Source: a virus. Taken from it: a DNA stretch of 49,222 bases. The notes under the pieces were generated by a model. It searched no databases and was not told where the DNA came from. It saw only the letters and a program-made list of their open reading frames with translations. The position numbers and the translations under genes are program-made. Shown here in pieces: positions 48,004-49,222 of this stretch. Where the stretch lies: positions 1-49,222 of IMG/VR virus record IMGVR_UViG_3300033183_000010; one strand, 5' to 3'. Within the stretch, counting starts at the first letter, position 1. Each line of letters opens with the position of its first letter.

Positions 48004-49222
48004 CTACTGAACGTCATCAATGCCCATGATTTCCATCAAGCGTTGGGTATCTGGGCGGACGTTCTTAGGTGCAGTCTTTAAGTAGCGCTGTGCCGTAGGT
48101 AGTTTGGCAGACTCAGCAGACCGCTTGGCTCTGTTCTTGAAGTCTGTAAATTCAAACTCTGTACCTGCGTGGATGGTATTCCAATCATCCACCATAAGCT
48201 CAATCTCAATCATACGGTCTATGTCGTTTTCGATATAAGCCTTAGTGTACGCACCAGTGTAGTCTGCTCTCAGAGCTTTGACATACTCGGCTGTATACTT
48301 GCTTAATCTGACCACATCGTTTGATCTAGTCGCTACTGATGGGTAGAAACCTGCGGCTCTGGTAAGTATCTGCCCCCAACTAGCACTTGGGTCAATCACT
48401 TTACCTTGAGAGTTTGTGACTACACCAGTGTCATAGTAAGTGTAAGCATCTGTTAAACCACGCAACGCCGCTACGGGTGCATCACGGAACACCTCAGAGA
48501 AACTCATTGTCTGGTCTTTGATCCCTACGGCTCCGGCCAGATACTTAGTTGCGTTTCCTATTGTCGCAAGCGCACCTTCAGCACCTGAGTAGACTGGCCC
48601 GAAGAAGTTAGTAATCTCACGGCCTGTATCAGCACCTGCTCTACCTGCGCCAGTAAGCGGAATCATATCGCCAAAGCCAAGTCGAGTTGAGAAAGTACCC
48701 GAAGTCCACTGGTCTAGTCCGCCACGCATGATGTACTTAGCAGAGCCAGGGGCTAGGTCTTCAAACAACTCATACATAACTTTCTCTACGCTTGCTTCTT
48801 TGATACCGAAGGTTTGCATGAGAGTGTCAATCAAATCCATTAGGTCATCTGCAAAAGGCATACCTTTCAGTCCAGACATAACTAAAAGCATACCGATAAA
48901 GTAGAGCCTACCTTCAGGACTGAGGTTCCGAAGCATCTGAATCGTGATGATAGAGAACTGCTTATAGATAAACAGGTATTGGCCTACGTTACCACGAGCC
49001 ATCTCTGGTCGGTTAAACATACCGTATTCACCCTGCGAAGTATTCACAGCGTTACGAGCAAACTCAGTGGCTTCAGCGCGGAACTGCTCTATCATCTCTT
49101 GCTGTTGTTCTTGTGGCAAGCTGTTGAAGTTTGGTGTTCCTGCGATTGCTCGCTGGATGTGCATCCTGTATGCCGCCAGTGCTGTCGATCTACGGTTTAG
49201 CTGTTCAGTATATGAGAACATA
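48004..49222 (-). CDS. Large polyvalent-type protein, C-terminal end (cut by window edge)
   Basis: The minus-strand frame is open to the window edge; 405 codons follow an internal Met at 49221. The sequence has LFIYKQFSIITIQMLRNL, a hydrophobic LYFIGMLLVMSGL segment, then STRLGFGDMIPLTGAGRAG and TAAPKNVRPDTQRLME-like end. This fits the C-terminus of giant phage polyvalent (PLxRFG-type) proteins. No start is visible; the rest lies outside the window. It may be the other end of the gene starting at 2319. Confidence 0.6.
   Translation of the reverse strand, partial: MFSYTEQLNRRSTALAAYRMHIQRAIAGTPNFNSLPQEQQQEMIEQFRAEATEFARNAVNTSQGEYGMFNRPEMARGNVGQYLFIYKQFSIITIQMLRNLSPEGRLYFIGMLLVMSGLKGMPFADDLMDLIDTLMQTFGIKEASVEKVMYELFEDLAPGSAKYIMRGGLDQWTSGTFSTRLGFGDMIPLTGAGRAGADTGREITNFFGPVYSGAEGALATIGNATKYLAGAVGIKDQTMSFSEVFRDAPVAALRGLTDAYTYYDTGVVTNSQGKVIDPSASWGQILTRAAGFYPSVATRSNDVVRLSKYTAEYVKALRADYTGAYTKAYIENDIDRMIEIELMVDDWNTIHAGTEFEFTDFKNRAKRSAESAKLPTAQRYLKTAPKNVRPDTQRLMEIMGIDDVQ

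Noticed and set aside
1-49222. Direct terminal repeat or exact circular closure of the window
   Set aside because: The first and last bases share no visible repeat, and a direct join breaks the frame of the giant gene.

Overview
The window is most of the genome of a tailed, short-tailed (podovirus-like) phage, probably marine and infecting a Gram-negative bacterium. The case rests on gene content. There is a podovirus head-tail set: TerL, a 683-aa portal, scaffold, a roughly 300-aa coat, a DUF6682-type adaptor and a T7 gp12-like nozzle. There are internal virion proteins, including one with a lytic transglycosylase domain. There is a GH108 endolysin with a gene-transfer-agent-type holin, and several small proteins that recur in marine phages. 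Host and exact family cannot be fixed from sequence alone. No RNA polymerase, integrase, tRNA or CRISPR array was seen, so transcription probably depends on the host sigma-70 enzyme. This fits the TTGACA-type promoters found.

Layout. Positions 29940 down to 1 (minus strand) form the late region, read in this order: small terminase-like gene, TerL, a terminator, small genes, portal, scaffold, coat, decoration, a cluster of tiny basic proteins, adaptor genes, tail-tip and fibre genes (two are paralogues with glycine-rich ends), lysis genes, nozzle, internal virion proteins, and the start of a giant gene cut by the window edge. Many neighbours overlap by ATGA or TAATG, so translation is probably coupled. 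Positions 29941-30267 form a divergent control region. Positions 30268-48003 (plus strand) are the early and middle region. It opens with small genes separated by hairpin terminators, two of them paralogous and each with its own promoter. Next comes a MoxR ATPase / DUF3150 / metallopeptidase-VWA operon that ends in an HslV-like Ntn hydrolase. The replication block follows: DUF6378 protein, family A DNA polymerase, Cas4-like nuclease, VRR-NUC nuclease, SF2 helicase, a candidate ssDNA-binding protein, a small HTH protein, and a primase-helicase with AEP and DUF927 domains. At 48004-49222 the minus strand resumes with the C-terminal end of a large polyvalent-type protein. This is plausibly the far end of the same giant gene that begins at 2319, which would make the genome circularly permuted, with a piece missing between the two window ends.

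Most unusual points: (1) a 15-bp motif present three times, inside a nine-copy TATCTA cluster, in the largest gene-free gap (31087-31669), a candidate origin or operator; (2) the AAA ATPase, metallopeptidase-VWA and Ntn-hydrolase operon, which looks like a phage protein-remodelling or proteolysis system of unknown target; (3) two paralogous small genes sharing an NIVLL C-terminus, each in its own transcription unit; (4) a small ORF interrupted by an in-frame amber codon; (5) a G7/C7 inverted pair beside the small terminase gene.
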